64,000 nucleotides of DNA from Chitinophagales bacterium (lineage in GTDB: Bacteria > Bacteroidota > Bacteroidia > Chitinophagales > Chitinophagaceae), in contig JAJPKJ010000020.1 in assembly GCA_021323755.1 (NCBI GenBank), forward strand, positions 1 to 64,000, given 5' to 3'. This document shows positions 9,320 through 17,448 of the stretch, in pieces. The notes under the pieces are model-generated. The model saw nothing but the letters and a program-made list of their open reading frames with translations, made no database searches and was not told the origin of the DNA. Numbering within the stretch: the first letter of the stretch is position 1; each line of letters begins with the position of its first letter. The translations under genes were made by a program, and so were the position numbers.

Positions 9320-10540
9320 ATGAATTTTCTCTTCGCCTGGCGATATTTCAAAGCAAAAAAATCTACTAATGCCGTTAATGTGGTTGCCTGGATCAGCATG
9401 CTCGCCATTATTGTCGGCTCTGCATCATTGATACTGGTGCTCAGTGTTTTTAATGGTTTCGAAGACCTTGTCAAATCCCTCTACTCTTCTTTTTATACTG
9501 ACCTGAAAATCTCTGCGCAAAAAGGGAAGATAATTAATGTCTCTGCAGAACAGTTGAAACAACTTTCAACAATCAATGGGATTGCGGTTTATTCTTTGTT
9601 AGCAGAGGATAATGCCATCTTACAAAATGGAGATTTGCCCACGATCGTTTATCTGAAAGGGGTTGATTCAAATTATATTCGGGTTGCCGGTATCGCCGAA
9701 AAAGTGGTGAGGGGAAAATTTGAACTTGGTGACGCCGATAATCCGCAGGTTGTTTTAGGTGTTGGTGTCGAAAATGCAATTGCTGCAGAAAGTGATAAAA
9801 GTGTTCTGCCCCTATCTGCGTATATTTTTAAAAAAGATGAAGCGACATCTTCCGATCCCATGAATTTGGTCAGCACAGAAAATATCATTAGTTCGGGAAG
9901 TTTTGCCATCCAGCAGGAATTCGATAACAAATATGCATTCACCAATCTTGCTTTTATGAAGCGCATGCTGGCCCTTCAACCCAACGAATACACCAGCATC
10001 GAAATAAAAGTGAGCGATGAAACAAAAACGGAATTAATAAAACAACAATTACAGCGTCTCTTTCCCGGCAACTACATTATTCAAACACGTTATGAGCAAA
10101 ACCAAAGTTTATACCATGTCATGAGAATGGAAAAATGGGTCATCTATATTTTGCTTACCCTAATTTTGATCGTTGCTGCTTTTAATATGGTTGGCGCTTT
10201 AACGATGTTGGTGATGGAAAAACAAAAAGACATCCATGTATTAAAAGCACTAGGCGCCAATAATGGTTTTATACAAAGGATTTTTTTGAGTGAAGGACTA
10301 TTGCTGGGATTGCTTGGAGGCTTTTCAGGAATTTTACTGGCAGTAATGATCTGCTGGTTACAGGTAAAATATAAATTAGTCCCATTGCAAGGCGGCTCTT
10401 TTCTTATTGATTATTATCCGGTGAAATTGGTGGCAACGGATTTTTTACTGGTGCTGACCACAATATTGGTTGTGGCATTACTGGCTTCATGGTTCCCTTC
10501 CCGCAAAGCCGCATTACAGCCAATTGAATTGAAAAGCTGA
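9320..10540 (+). CDS. LolC/LolE-type ABC transporter permease (FtsX-like family)
   Basis: 406 residues with the MacB/LolC layout: one N-terminal membrane helix near residues 22-45 (AWISMLAIIVGSASLILVLSVFNGF), a periplasmic domain of about 210 residues, then three C-terminal helices carrying the FtsX domain (NMVGALTMLVMEKQKDIHVLKALGA). These permeases pair with a separate ATPase to extract lipoproteins from the inner membrane, or in related systems to drive efflux or envelope remodelling. No ATPase is adjacent. Convergent with the transketolase half, separated by only 15 bases. Confidence 0.9.
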   Translation: MNFLFAWRYFKAKKSTNAVNVVAWISMLAIIVGSASLILVLSVFNGFEDLVKSLYSSFYTDLKISAQKGKIINVSAEQLKQLSTINGIAVYSLLAEDNAILQNGDLPTIVYLKGVDSNYIRVAGIAEKVVRGKFELGDADNPQVVLGVGVENAIAAESDKSVLPLSAYIFKKDEATSSDPMNLVSTENIISSGSFAIQQEFDNKYAFTNLAFMKRMLALQPNEYTSIEIKVSDETKTELIKQQLQRLFPGNYIIQTRYEQNQSLYHVMRMEKWVIYILLTLILIVAAFNMVGALTMLVMEKQKDIHVLKALGANNGFIQRIFLSEGLLLGLLGGFSGILLAVMICWLQVKYKLVPLQGGSFLIDYYPVKLVATDFLLVLTTILVVALLASWFPSRKAALQPIELKS

Positions 10541-10555
10541 CCAATCTGAACTACA

Positions 10556-11389
10556 CTAATAATCACCCAGTGTTTCCGGTAGCTGTGCCAGCGCTTTTTT
10601 AAACTGCTCGTCATTCGGCGCGCTACCATGCCAGTTGTGGTCGTTCTCCATAAAATCAACGCCTTTGCCCATAACCGTATGCATCATAATGGCAATCGGT
10701 TTGCCGTTGCCCGTAAGACTTTTCGCCTTATTCAGGGTTGCTATTACTTCATCCATATCATTTCCATTCATGGCTAAAGTTGTCCATCCAAAAGATTCGA
10801 ATTTTGTACGGATATCGCCTAAACCAGCCACACTCGCCGTAGTCCCATCAATTTGTTGGCCGTTCCAATCAATCGTGGAAATAATATTATCAACCTTGTG
10901 ATGAACAGCGAATAAAATGGCCTCCCAGTTTTGTCCTTCCTCTAATTCACCATCCCCATGCAAGGAGTAGACAATATTTTTATCATTATTGAGTTTTTTT
11001 GATAACGCAGCTCCAAGAGCAAGGCTCATTCCTTGTCCCAATGAACCGCTGGCAACGCGAACACCTGGAAGATGCTCATGCGTGGTTGGATGGCCTTGAA
11101 GCCGGGAGTTTATTTTTCTGAATGTGGAGAGTTCTTTGATATCAAAATAACCTGACCGGGCAAGCGCGGAATAAAATACCGGTGAAATATGCCCGTTGGA
11201 TAAAAAAAAGATGTCCTCATTTTTTCCATCCATGGTAAAATGGGGATTATGCTGCATCACCTCAAAATACAAGGCAGTAAAAAAATCCGCACAACCTAAT
11301 GATCCGCCGGGATGCCCGCTTGCTGCACCATGAACCATTCTTATTATATCTCTTCTGATTTGAGTTGCAATCGCTTTTAAATCAGCCAT
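10556..11389 (-). CDS. transketolase, N-terminal (thiamine-diphosphate-binding) subunit
   Basis: 277 residues corresponding to the PP domain of transketolase: HGAASGHPGGSLGCADF near the N-terminus, and the ThDP/Mg site GDGELEEGQNWEA followed by IDWNGQQIDG. With the C-terminal half it would interconvert C2 ketol units in the non-oxidative pentose phosphate pathway. Split transketolases are known in Bacteroidota and archaea, and the two halves are commonly neighbours. Here the C-terminal half is not adjacent nor elsewhere in this window, so it must be encoded elsewhere or supplied by another protein. Confidence 0.93.
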   Translation of the reverse strand: MADLKAIATQIRRDIIRMVHGAASGHPGGSLGCADFFTALYFEVMQHNPHFTMDGKNEDIFFLSNGHISPVFYSALARSGYFDIKELSTFRKINSRLQGHPTTHEHLPGVRVASGSLGQGMSLALGAALSKKLNNDKNIVYSLHGDGELEEGQNWEAILFAVHHKVDNIISTIDWNGQQIDGTTASVAGLGDIRTKFESFGWTTLAMNGNDMDEVIATLNKAKSLTGNGKPIAIMMHTVMGKGVDFMENDHNWHGSAPNDEQFKKALAQLPETLGDY

Positions 11390-11419
11390 GTTGTAATAGG
11401 TTTATTTTAATTTGGCGCA

Positions 11420-11427
11420 CAAAGCTA
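11420..11427 (-). promoter_or_regulatory. -7 promoter element for the transketolase half
   Basis: On the minus strand this reads TAGCTTTG, an exact TAnnTTTG match 30 bases before the start codon. A second exact match lies at 11460-11467 on the same strand. Confidence 0.48.
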
Positions 11428-11614
11428 ATGGAATTTATTTATTTGATTATTTATTAGAACAAAGTTAAACTTTTGTGCTATCTTGGCATCTCAATTGGCT
11501 TCGCAAGTGATCTAATCTGTTGGCTGACCTAAGGTTTAGTCCTAGTAAAATATGACATTAACTTGCATGCGAAAGTGAAGGGTTGTGGCGTTAGTAGCAA
11601 ATGTTTGTTAATGA

Positions 11615-11622
11615 TATTTTTG
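11615..11622 (+). promoter_or_regulatory. -7 promoter element for the WecA/MraY-like gene
   Basis: TATTTTTG, exact TAnnTTTG match, 19 bases before the ATG at 11642. It implies a very short 5' leader; no clear -33 element was found. Confidence 0.42.
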
Positions 11623-11641
11623 TACCAACAAAACCAAGCTG

Positions 11642-12790
11642 ATGTTTGATGTATTACTTTCAATAGTGATTTCATTCACTATAACTTTTTTAGCCATTCC
11701 TGTAATCATTACCGTAGCGGAAACTAAAAAGTTATTTGATGTTCCTGACGAACGTAAGGTGCATATTACACCGATTACTCCGCTCGGAGGACTTGCAATA
11801 TTCGCAGGTTTTGTATTTGGCTGTTTACTCACTATCCATTTTGGCTCTTCTTCAGAGTTTCAATTTTTTATTGCCGCTTCACTGGTAATATTTTTCCTTG
11901 GCTTAAAAGACGATATCCTGGTCATTTCTCCCATAAAGAAATTCATTGGGCAGGTACTCGCAGCCTTCCTGATAATTTATTATGGAGGAATACAGATAAA
12001 AAGCATGCATGGTTTTTTAGGAATGAACCAAATGCCGGAAATGTTCAGCCTGCTGCTGACCTATTTTGCGGTACTGGTAATCATAAACTCTTTCAACCTC
12101 ATTGATGGTGTAGATGGTTTGGCGGGAAGTCTGGGTTTGATGGCAACCACTATTTTCGGAATTTATTTTTTGATCATTGATATGCCCTCCTATTCCATTC
12201 TCGCATTTTCATTGGCAGCCTGCTTGCTTGCATTCCTGATATTTAATTTTCAACCGGCAAAGATCTTTATGGGCGATACCGGCTCATTATTGATTGGATT
12301 GGTCAATGCGATCCTGGTGATTAAATTTATCAATGTTGCCAATGCCCCTGATGTAAGCTATAATATTGCCGCCGCACCGGCGATCGGTTTTACCATTTTG
12401 CTGATGCCCTTATTAGATACCCTGAGGGTCTTTGGCATCCGAATATTTTACCGTCGTTCCCCCTTTAGCCCGGACAGGAACCATATACATCATTTATTAT
12501 TGGACAAAGGTTTCTCTCACCGCGCAGTTACGATAATACTGGTCCTGCTGAATTTTGCAGCCATTACCGCTGTTTATTTCGCGCGCACAACACTGAGCTG
12601 CACAACACTTATTTTTTGCTCCTTCATTTTCTTTTTTGGACTTATTGCTTTGTTCTATTACATGCCATCGCGTACAAGGCTTGTGGTCGCAAAACTTACC
12701 ACCAAAGAACAATCCAAGACAAATCTCAAACCATCTAAATTGGTTCCTTTTTCAAAAGACGCGAATACGATATTGGAACAGAAAAATTAG
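11642..12790 (+). CDS. undecaprenyl-phosphate sugar-1-phosphate transferase (WecA/MraY family)
   Basis: 382-residue polytopic membrane enzyme with about ten helices. Family signatures in order are VPDERKVHITPITPLGG near residues 32-48, NSFNLIDGVDGLAG near 149, FMGDTGS near 209, and PDRNHIHHLLLDKG near 277, the cytoplasmic His motif of the WecA branch. Such enzymes transfer a HexNAc-1-phosphate from UDP-sugar to undecaprenyl phosphate, the first step of O-antigen, capsule or teichoic-type polymer synthesis. The HIHH motif favours WecA over MraY (inference). No other polysaccharide genes are adjacent. Confidence 0.92.
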   Translation: MFDVLLSIVISFTITFLAIPVIITVAETKKLFDVPDERKVHITPITPLGGLAIFAGFVFGCLLTIHFGSSSEFQFFIAASLVIFFLGLKDDILVISPIKKFIGQVLAAFLIIYYGGIQIKSMHGFLGMNQMPEMFSLLLTYFAVLVIINSFNLIDGVDGLAGSLGLMATTIFGIYFLIIDMPSYSILAFSLAACLLAFLIFNFQPAKIFMGDTGSLLIGLVNAILVIKFINVANAPDVSYNIAAAPAIGFTILLMPLLDTLRVFGIRIFYRRSPFSPDRNHIHHLLLDKGFSHRAVTIILVLLNFAAITAVYFARTTLSCTTLIFCSFIFFFGLIALFYYMPSRTRLVVAKLTTKEQSKTNLKPSKLVPFSKDANTILEQKN

Positions 12791-12843
12791 CCATTCGCAT
12801 TCCCTTTCACAAATATTTTTCACACTCTTTTTTTGCGCAAGTT

Positions 12844-12851
12844 TACTTTTG
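12844..12851 (+). promoter_or_regulatory. -7 promoter element for frr
   Basis: TACTTTTG, exact TAnnTTTG match, 35 bases upstream of the frr ATG. Confidence 0.5.
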
Positions 12852-12886
12852 ATGTAGGTTTGCAGCATTCCAATCAATCTGATTTT

Positions 12887-13450
12887 ATGTCTGAAGATTT
12901 AGATTTTATCGTGGAAGAAGCTGATGACTCCATGAAAAAGGCAGTTACGCATTTGGAAGCTGAACTGATAAAAATAAGAGCGGGAAAAGCCAATCCGCAA
13001 ATGCTGGACGGATTGTCTGTTGACTATTACGGCTCACCTACTGTTATCAACCAGGTTGCCAATGTTTCTGTCATGGATGCACGAACCCTTACCATTCAAC
13101 CTTGGGAAAAAAATATGTTGCAGCCTATTGAAAGAGCAATTATTGGTGCCAATCTTGGCGTTACTCCGCAAAATGACGGCAATATTATTCGCCTGTTCAT
13201 GCCTCCCCTTACTGAAGAGCGAAGAAAAGAATTTGTAAAAAAAGCAAATGGCGAGGGCGAGCATTCAAAAGTAGCCATCCGAAGCATCAGGCGCGACGCC
13301 ATAGAACACATAAAAAAATTACAGAAAGACGGCTTGAGTGAAGATGTTGCAAAAGATGCAGAAAAAAATGTTCAGGAAATGACCGACAGATATATCACTT
13401 TGGTTGAGAAACATCTTTCGGTCAAAGAAAAAGAAATCATGTCTGTATAA
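12887..13450 (+). CDS. frr: ribosome recycling factor
   Basis: 187 residues from the ATG at 12887; the longer in-frame extension would run through the predicted promoter. Family hallmarks are LEAELIKIRAGKANPQMLDG near residues 22-41, VDYYGSPTVINQVANVSV, the central PPLTEERRKEFVKKANGEGE, and the C-terminal KHLSVKEKEIMSV. With EF-G it splits post-termination ribosomes in the cytoplasm. In many bacteria frr follows pyrH, but not here. A terminator-like hairpin follows the gene. Confidence 0.96.
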   Translation: MSEDLDFIVEEADDSMKKAVTHLEAELIKIRAGKANPQMLDGLSVDYYGSPTVINQVANVSVMDARTLTIQPWEKNMLQPIERAIIGANLGVTPQNDGNIIRLFMPPLTEERRKEFVKKANGEGEHSKVAIRSIRRDAIEHIKKLQKDGLSEDVAKDAEKNVQEMTDRYITLVEKHLSVKEKEIMSV

Positions 13451-13473
13451 AATATTTTCTTCTTTAAGAAAAC

Positions 13474-13520
13474 ACCCAGATTTTACAGCATATGATCCGT
13501 AAAATTTGGGTTTTATTTTT
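13474..13520 (+). terminator. intrinsic terminator between frr and the PPK2 gene
   Basis: Stem ACCCAGATTTTAC / GTAAAATTTGGGT (13 pairs, one G-U) with a 12-base loop at 13487-13498, followed by TTTATTTTT. Confidence 0.68.
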
Positions 13521-13544
13521 CTTACAAATGCCCAATAAAAAAAT

Positions 13545-14291
13545 ATGGCAAAGATTGAATTGAAAAAAATAGACACCCGAGCTCCAAAAGAAGTTGATAA
13601 AAAAGAAACCAAAGAAAAGCTGGAAAAAATTCTGGTTGAACTGGATGCTTTGCAAAATTTATTATATGCCGAATCAAAACATTCGATATTAATTGTGATC
13701 CAGGGCATGGATGCCAGCGGCAAAGATGGAGCCATTCGAAATGTTTTTGGAAAACTTAATCCGCAGGGAGTCGTGGTGCAATCTTTTAAAGAGCCGACAA
13801 AAGAAGAATTGGCACACGATTTTTTGTGGCGCGTTCATTTACACGCACCTGCAAAAGGAATGATCCAGATATTCAACCGCTCCCAGTATGAAGACATCTT
13901 AATAACACGCATTCATAAATGGTGCGATAATAAGACGGCAGCAAAACGCATGAAGGCGATCAATGATTTTGAAAAATTGTTAGAAGAACATAATGACACC
14001 AAAATATTAAAATTTTACCTGCACGTTTCACCCGAGGAACAACATGATCGCCTGGAAGAAAGAATCAACGACAGAACAAAACAATGGAAATATAACGAGA
14101 ACGATTTTAAGGAAGCAAAATTCTGGGACGATTACATGAAAATGTATGAAGATTGTTTTGAAAATTGTAATGACGTTCCCTGGACGATCGTTCCCTCCGA
14201 TCAAAACTGGTATAAAGAATTTATTATTGCCGCTGCAGTAAAGGCAACTTTAGAGAAATTAAATATGAGATTCCCCGGGCTGAAAAAATAA
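13545..14291 (+). CDS. polyphosphate kinase 2 family protein
   Basis: 248 residues. A PPK2 domain with Walker A GMDASGKDG near residues 53-61, the lid and substrate motif SFKEPTKEELAHDFLWRVH, and FNRSQYEDILITR, a strongly conserved PPK2 stretch. These cytoplasmic enzymes transfer phosphate between polyphosphate and nucleoside mono- or diphosphates. The single-domain size and layout fit the class that phosphorylates NMP or NDP from polyphosphate, but the class cannot be fixed by eye. It has its own transcription unit between two terminator-like hairpin regions. Confidence 0.93.
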   Translation: MAKIELKKIDTRAPKEVDKKETKEKLEKILVELDALQNLLYAESKHSILIVIQGMDASGKDGAIRNVFGKLNPQGVVVQSFKEPTKEELAHDFLWRVHLHAPAKGMIQIFNRSQYEDILITRIHKWCDNKTAAKRMKAINDFEKLLEEHNDTKILKFYLHVSPEEQHDRLEERINDRTKQWKYNENDFKEAKFWDDYMKMYEDCFENCNDVPWTIVPSDQNWYKEFIIAAAVKATLEKLNMRFPGLKK

Positions 14292-14386
14292 TTTTTTTGG
14301 CGATAATCCCGCATTGGCCGACGAATTTGGGTTTAAAATATTTGCCTATATTACAGTCGTTTCTTAACCACTAAAAACCAACTATT

Positions 14387-14755
14387 ATGGGAATGCTTAA
14401 AGAATTCAGAGACTTCGCTCTCAGAGGAAATGTTGTCGACCTTGCCGTTGCTGTTATCATTGGCGCAGCCTTTGGCGCAATTGTATCTTCTTTGGTTGAT
14501 GATGTAATCACTCCATTATTATTAACGCCTGCATTAAAAGCTGCCAATGCCCAGAATTTGGACCAGCTCTCGTGGGGCGCAGTCAAATACGGAAAATTCA
14601 TCTCCGCAATAATCAAGTTTGTCATCATCGCATTTATTCTTTTCCTTATTGTGAAATCCTTTAAATCCATTGAAAAGAAAAAAGTTCCTGCTGCCAGCGA
14701 ACCTTCACCAACAGAAAAACTATTGGCGGAAATTCGCGATGAACTAAAGAAATAA
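14387..14755 (+). CDS. mscL: large-conductance mechanosensitive channel
   Basis: 122 residues, normal for MscL. The N-terminal amphipathic helix (MGMLKEFRDFALRGN) precedes pore helix TM1 (VVDLAVAVIIGAAFGAIVSSLVDD), then a periplasmic loop, TM2 (FISAIIKFVIIAFILFLIV), and a charged cytoplasmic helix ending in LLAEIRDELKK. It is a homopentameric inner-membrane emergency valve for hypo-osmotic shock. Confidence 0.97.
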   Translation: MGMLKEFRDFALRGNVVDLAVAVIIGAAFGAIVSSLVDDVITPLLLTPALKAANAQNLDQLSWGAVKYGKFISAIIKFVIIAFILFLIVKSFKSIEKKKVPAASEPSPTEKLLAEIRDELKK

Positions 14756-14767
14756 TTTCATTTACCG

Positions 14768-14794
14768 TTGTCAGTTAATCTTGTTTTACATTTG
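14768..14794 (+). promoter_or_regulatory. promoter for the DUF3078 gene, inside the mscL terminator
   Basis: TTG at 14768-14770, 16-base spacer, TACATTTG at 14787-14794 (exact TAnnTTTG). Transcription from here would begin near 14800, within the terminator loop. Confidence 0.5.
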
Positions 14795-14836
14795 CAGTTT
14801 AAGATTGCAACAAGAGATTAACTGACAATTTTTTTT
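14768..14836 (+). terminator. long-loop terminator of mscL enclosing a promoter
   Basis: Perfect 13-base inverted repeat TTGTCAGTTAATC (14768-14780) / GATTAACTGACAA (14816-14828), extended inside by CTTGTT / AACAAG, then eight T residues (14829-14836). It lies 12 bases after the mscL stop. The loop holds the -7 element of the next gene. Confidence 0.7.
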
Positions 14837-14857
14837 GAACCAAAAAATGAGTGTTCT

Positions 14858-15796
14858 ATGAAAAGTTTTTGCTTATCTGCTTTTTTTTGTTTTTTGATCA
14901 TTACCCTGAATGCACAGGATAAAACTGTGCAGGATTTAAAAAATGCAGCCTCAAGAACAATTACAAAAGACCCAAAGGATACCATACCCAAAGTATGGAA
15001 AGCAGGCGGATTACTGAGTTTGACTTTTAACCAGTCAGCATTAAGCAATTGGTCGGCCGGTGGCGATAAATCGTCACTTTCATTTGCTGCCGGATTAAAT
15101 GCTTTTGCATTTTATAAAAAAGGAAAAAATGCCTGGGATAATACCATCGACCTCTCTTATGGATTGGTAAACACGACAAGCCTTGGCACAAGAAAATCTG
15201 CAGATCTTATTGATCTTCTCTCAAAATATGGCTATGATGTTGGCAAGAATTGGTACGTGAGCAGTTTGTTTAATTTCAGAAGCCAATTTGCAAAAGGCTA
15301 TGCTTATCAATCAGACAATACCAAAACACTCACCTCGGATGCTTTTTCTCCTGCCTACCTGTTGCTCGCACTGGGCATGAACTATAAACCGAACGATAAT
15401 TTTTCTTTCTTTATTTCTCCGGCAACCGCCCGTTGGGTTATTGTAACCAATGATTCATTGGCATCCGTTGCCGCATTTGGAGTGGATTCGGGTAAAAATG
15501 TAAGATTTGAATTTGGTGCTTACGCCAGCATCAGCTATATGAAAAAAATAAGTGCAAGTGCCACTTACACAGGAAGGCTCGATCTTTATTCAAATTATTT
15601 GAGAAACCCGCAGGACATCAGCATTTTCTGGACAAATATCCTCAACGTTAAAGTGACCAAGATCATTGAAATGAATCTTACACTCAATATGATTTACGAC
15701 AACGATATCAAATCGGTCAATAGTGATGGAACGTCCGGTGGGCCCAAACCGCAGATACAGGAATTGATGGGAATCGGATTAGCGTATAAATTTTAA
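14858..15796 (+). CDS. DUF3078-type outer-membrane beta-barrel protein
   Basis: 312 residues with a signal peptide (MKSFCLSAFFCFLIITLNA, then QDK). The conserved DUF3078 opening WKAGGLLSLTFNQSALSNW near residues 47-65 and the GGDKSSLSFAAGL strand follow; the remainder is alternating amphipathic strands with a C-terminal aromatic residue (GIGLAYKF), typical of outer-membrane barrels. Function unknown. It has its own promoter and is followed 20 bases later by scpA. Confidence 0.85.
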   Translation: MKSFCLSAFFCFLIITLNAQDKTVQDLKNAASRTITKDPKDTIPKVWKAGGLLSLTFNQSALSNWSAGGDKSSLSFAAGLNAFAFYKKGKNAWDNTIDLSYGLVNTTSLGTRKSADLIDLLSKYGYDVGKNWYVSSLFNFRSQFAKGYAYQSDNTKTLTSDAFSPAYLLLALGMNYKPNDNFSFFISPATARWVIVTNDSLASVAAFGVDSGKNVRFEFGAYASISYMKKISASATYTGRLDLYSNYLRNPQDISIFWTNILNVKVTKIIEMNLTLNMIYDNDIKSVNSDGTSGGPKPQIQELMGIGLAYKF

Positions 15797-15816
15797 TTTA
15801 TTAATAAAGAAATTCA

Positions 15817-16617
15817 TTGAACAATCTTGCATATAAAATCAAACTGCCTCAATTCGAAGGCCCTTTCGATTTATTGTTGTTTTTTATTGAACGCGATGAA
15901 CTGGATATTTACAATATTCCCATCACAAAACTGATAAAGGATTATCTGGATTACATACATTCTCAGGAAAAATTGAACATTGAATTATCCAGCGAATTCA
16001 TCGTGTTTGTTTCTACATTAATGCGCATTAAAGCAAAAATGCTATTGCCCCGCAAAGAGCTGGATGAGCAGGGCAATGAAATTGATCCGCGGCAGGAAAT
16101 AATCAACAAACTACTGGAATACAAAAAATACAAAGAAGCATCAGCTCAAATGGCGGAAATGGAAGCATGGCGAATGTTAATGCTGAGAAGAGGGAACCTG
16201 CAAAAAGACCTGTACCAGGTTGGCGAAGAAGCAAGCGAAGGAACAGAAATTCAAACCATTTCTCTATTTAAATTGATGAAGGCCTTTGAACGTGTGATGC
16301 TTCGCCTGCAGGAACGGCAAAACAAACCTGTTCACACCGTGGTCCAATACAACTACACCATGGAACAAAGCAGGGAGTACATGCTGAGTACAGTTCAACA
16401 GGAAAAGGTGATGGCCTTTGAAAAAGTATTTGAAGTTTGTGAAAACCGCATTCACGCCATTTTTCTGTTCTTGTCTTTATTGGAATTGATCCAGCAAAAA
16501 TTTATGACCATCATCATCGGTGAAGGAAGAAATAACTTCATTATAGAGTTCAACGAAAACCGCACAGAAGAAGATGAAATGTCATCAACCGCTGAATTAC
16601 CTGTTAATCCTGCATAA
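15817..16617 (+). CDS. scpA: segregation and condensation protein A
   Basis: 266 residues. The ScpA kleisin N-terminus is clear: YKIKLPQFEGPFDLLLFFIE, then ELDIYNIPITKL. The central part carries FIVFVSTLMRIKAKMLLP, and the C-terminal winged helix follows VVFLSLLELIQQK-type spacing (seen here as FLFLSLLELIQQKF). It bridges SMC heads with ScpB. The start is TTG at 15817; an in-frame stop lies 12 bases upstream and the conserved N-terminus begins at once, so no ATG is available. scpB is not adjacent. Confidence 0.95.
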   Translation: MNNLAYKIKLPQFEGPFDLLLFFIERDELDIYNIPITKLIKDYLDYIHSQEKLNIELSSEFIVFVSTLMRIKAKMLLPRKELDEQGNEIDPRQEIINKLLEYKKYKEASAQMAEMEAWRMLMLRRGNLQKDLYQVGEEASEGTEIQTISLFKLMKAFERVMLRLQERQNKPVHTVVQYNYTMEQSREYMLSTVQQEKVMAFEKVFEVCENRIHAIFLFLSLLELIQQKFMTIIIGEGRNNFIIEFNENRTEEDEMSSTAELPVNPA

Positions 16618-16647
16618 ACGCTGACGGAAAGTCTGAAAAACAACCCG

Positions 16648-16701
16648 ATCTTATAAGATATTTTTCTTGGTACCAATATTGATGTTTAAACATTAAATAT
16701 T
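16648..16701 (+). promoter_or_regulatory. three perfect palindromes upstream of the pirin pair
   Basis: ATCTTATAAGAT at 16648-16659, TTGGTACCAA at 16667-16676 and ATGTTTAAACAT at 16682-16693, the last flanked by AATATT on each side (16675-16680 and 16696-16701). They fill most of the 96-base gap before the first pirin and look like operator sites. I see no TAnnTTTG element in this gap. Confidence 0.45.
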
Positions 16702-16713
16702 AAAACAAATTGT

Positions 16714-17433
16714 ATGAGAACGATATTTTATCCTGCCTCTGAACGAGGTCATGTAGATATTGGCTGGCTTAATAGTCACCATTCCTTTAGTTTCGGACAT
16801 TGGTATGACCCTCAAAAAATTCATTTCGGCGCTTTACGCGTATTGAACGATGATATTGTAAAACCAGGCGCCGGCTTTGGTTTGCATCCGCACGATAATA
16901 TGGAGATCGTATCAATCCCATTGAACGGATCACTGGCGCACAAGGACAGCACAGGAACCGACGGTATTATCAAGACCGGCGACGTCCAGATCATGAGCGC
17001 CGGGAGCGGAATCAGCCACTCTGAATTTAATGCATCAAAAACAGACCCTGTAAATTTTTTGCAGGTATGGGTCATTCCAAAATTAAATAATATTAAACCG
17101 CGCTATGATCAGCAGACATTTGCAGTAGCTGACAGAAAAAATAAATGGCAAATCGTCGTGAGCCCGGATGAAGATGAAAACGGTGTCTGGATAAATCAGG
17201 ATGCGCGCTTTGCATTAACTGATATTGAAGCGGGAAAAGAAATTTCATTTTCAACGAAATTTAAGGGAAACGGGGTTTATATTTTTGTGATCAATGGAGA
17301 AGTGACAATAGATAATAAGACGATCTCCAAAAGAGATGCAATTGGTATTTATGATGCCGATTCATTTTCTGTAAAAGCAAACCAGCAATCAACATTATTG
17401 GCGATTGAAGTGCCGATGCTATCGCTGCAATAA
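16714..17433 (+). CDS. pirin family protein (YhhW/quercetinase-like), first of a pair
   Basis: 239 residues. The bicupin pirin fold is shown by the N-terminal HHSFSFGHWYDP, the metal ligands in GFGLHPHDNMEIVS and the downstream HSEFNASKTDPVNFLQVWV. YhhW/YhaK-type pirins bind iron or another divalent metal and can have quercetin dioxygenase activity; physiological roles are mostly unsettled. A second, divergent pirin starts 15 bases downstream, so the two form an operon. Upstream palindromes suggest dedicated regulation. Confidence 0.92.
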   Translation: MRTIFYPASERGHVDIGWLNSHHSFSFGHWYDPQKIHFGALRVLNDDIVKPGAGFGLHPHDNMEIVSIPLNGSLAHKDSTGTDGIIKTGDVQIMSAGSGISHSEFNASKTDPVNFLQVWVIPKLNNIKPRYDQQTFAVADRKNKWQIVVSPDEDENGVWINQDARFALTDIEAGKEISFSTKFKGNGVYIFVINGEVTIDNKTISKRDAIGIYDADSFSVKANQQSTLLAIEVPMLSLQ

Positions 17434-17448
17434 TTCTAAAAAACGATT

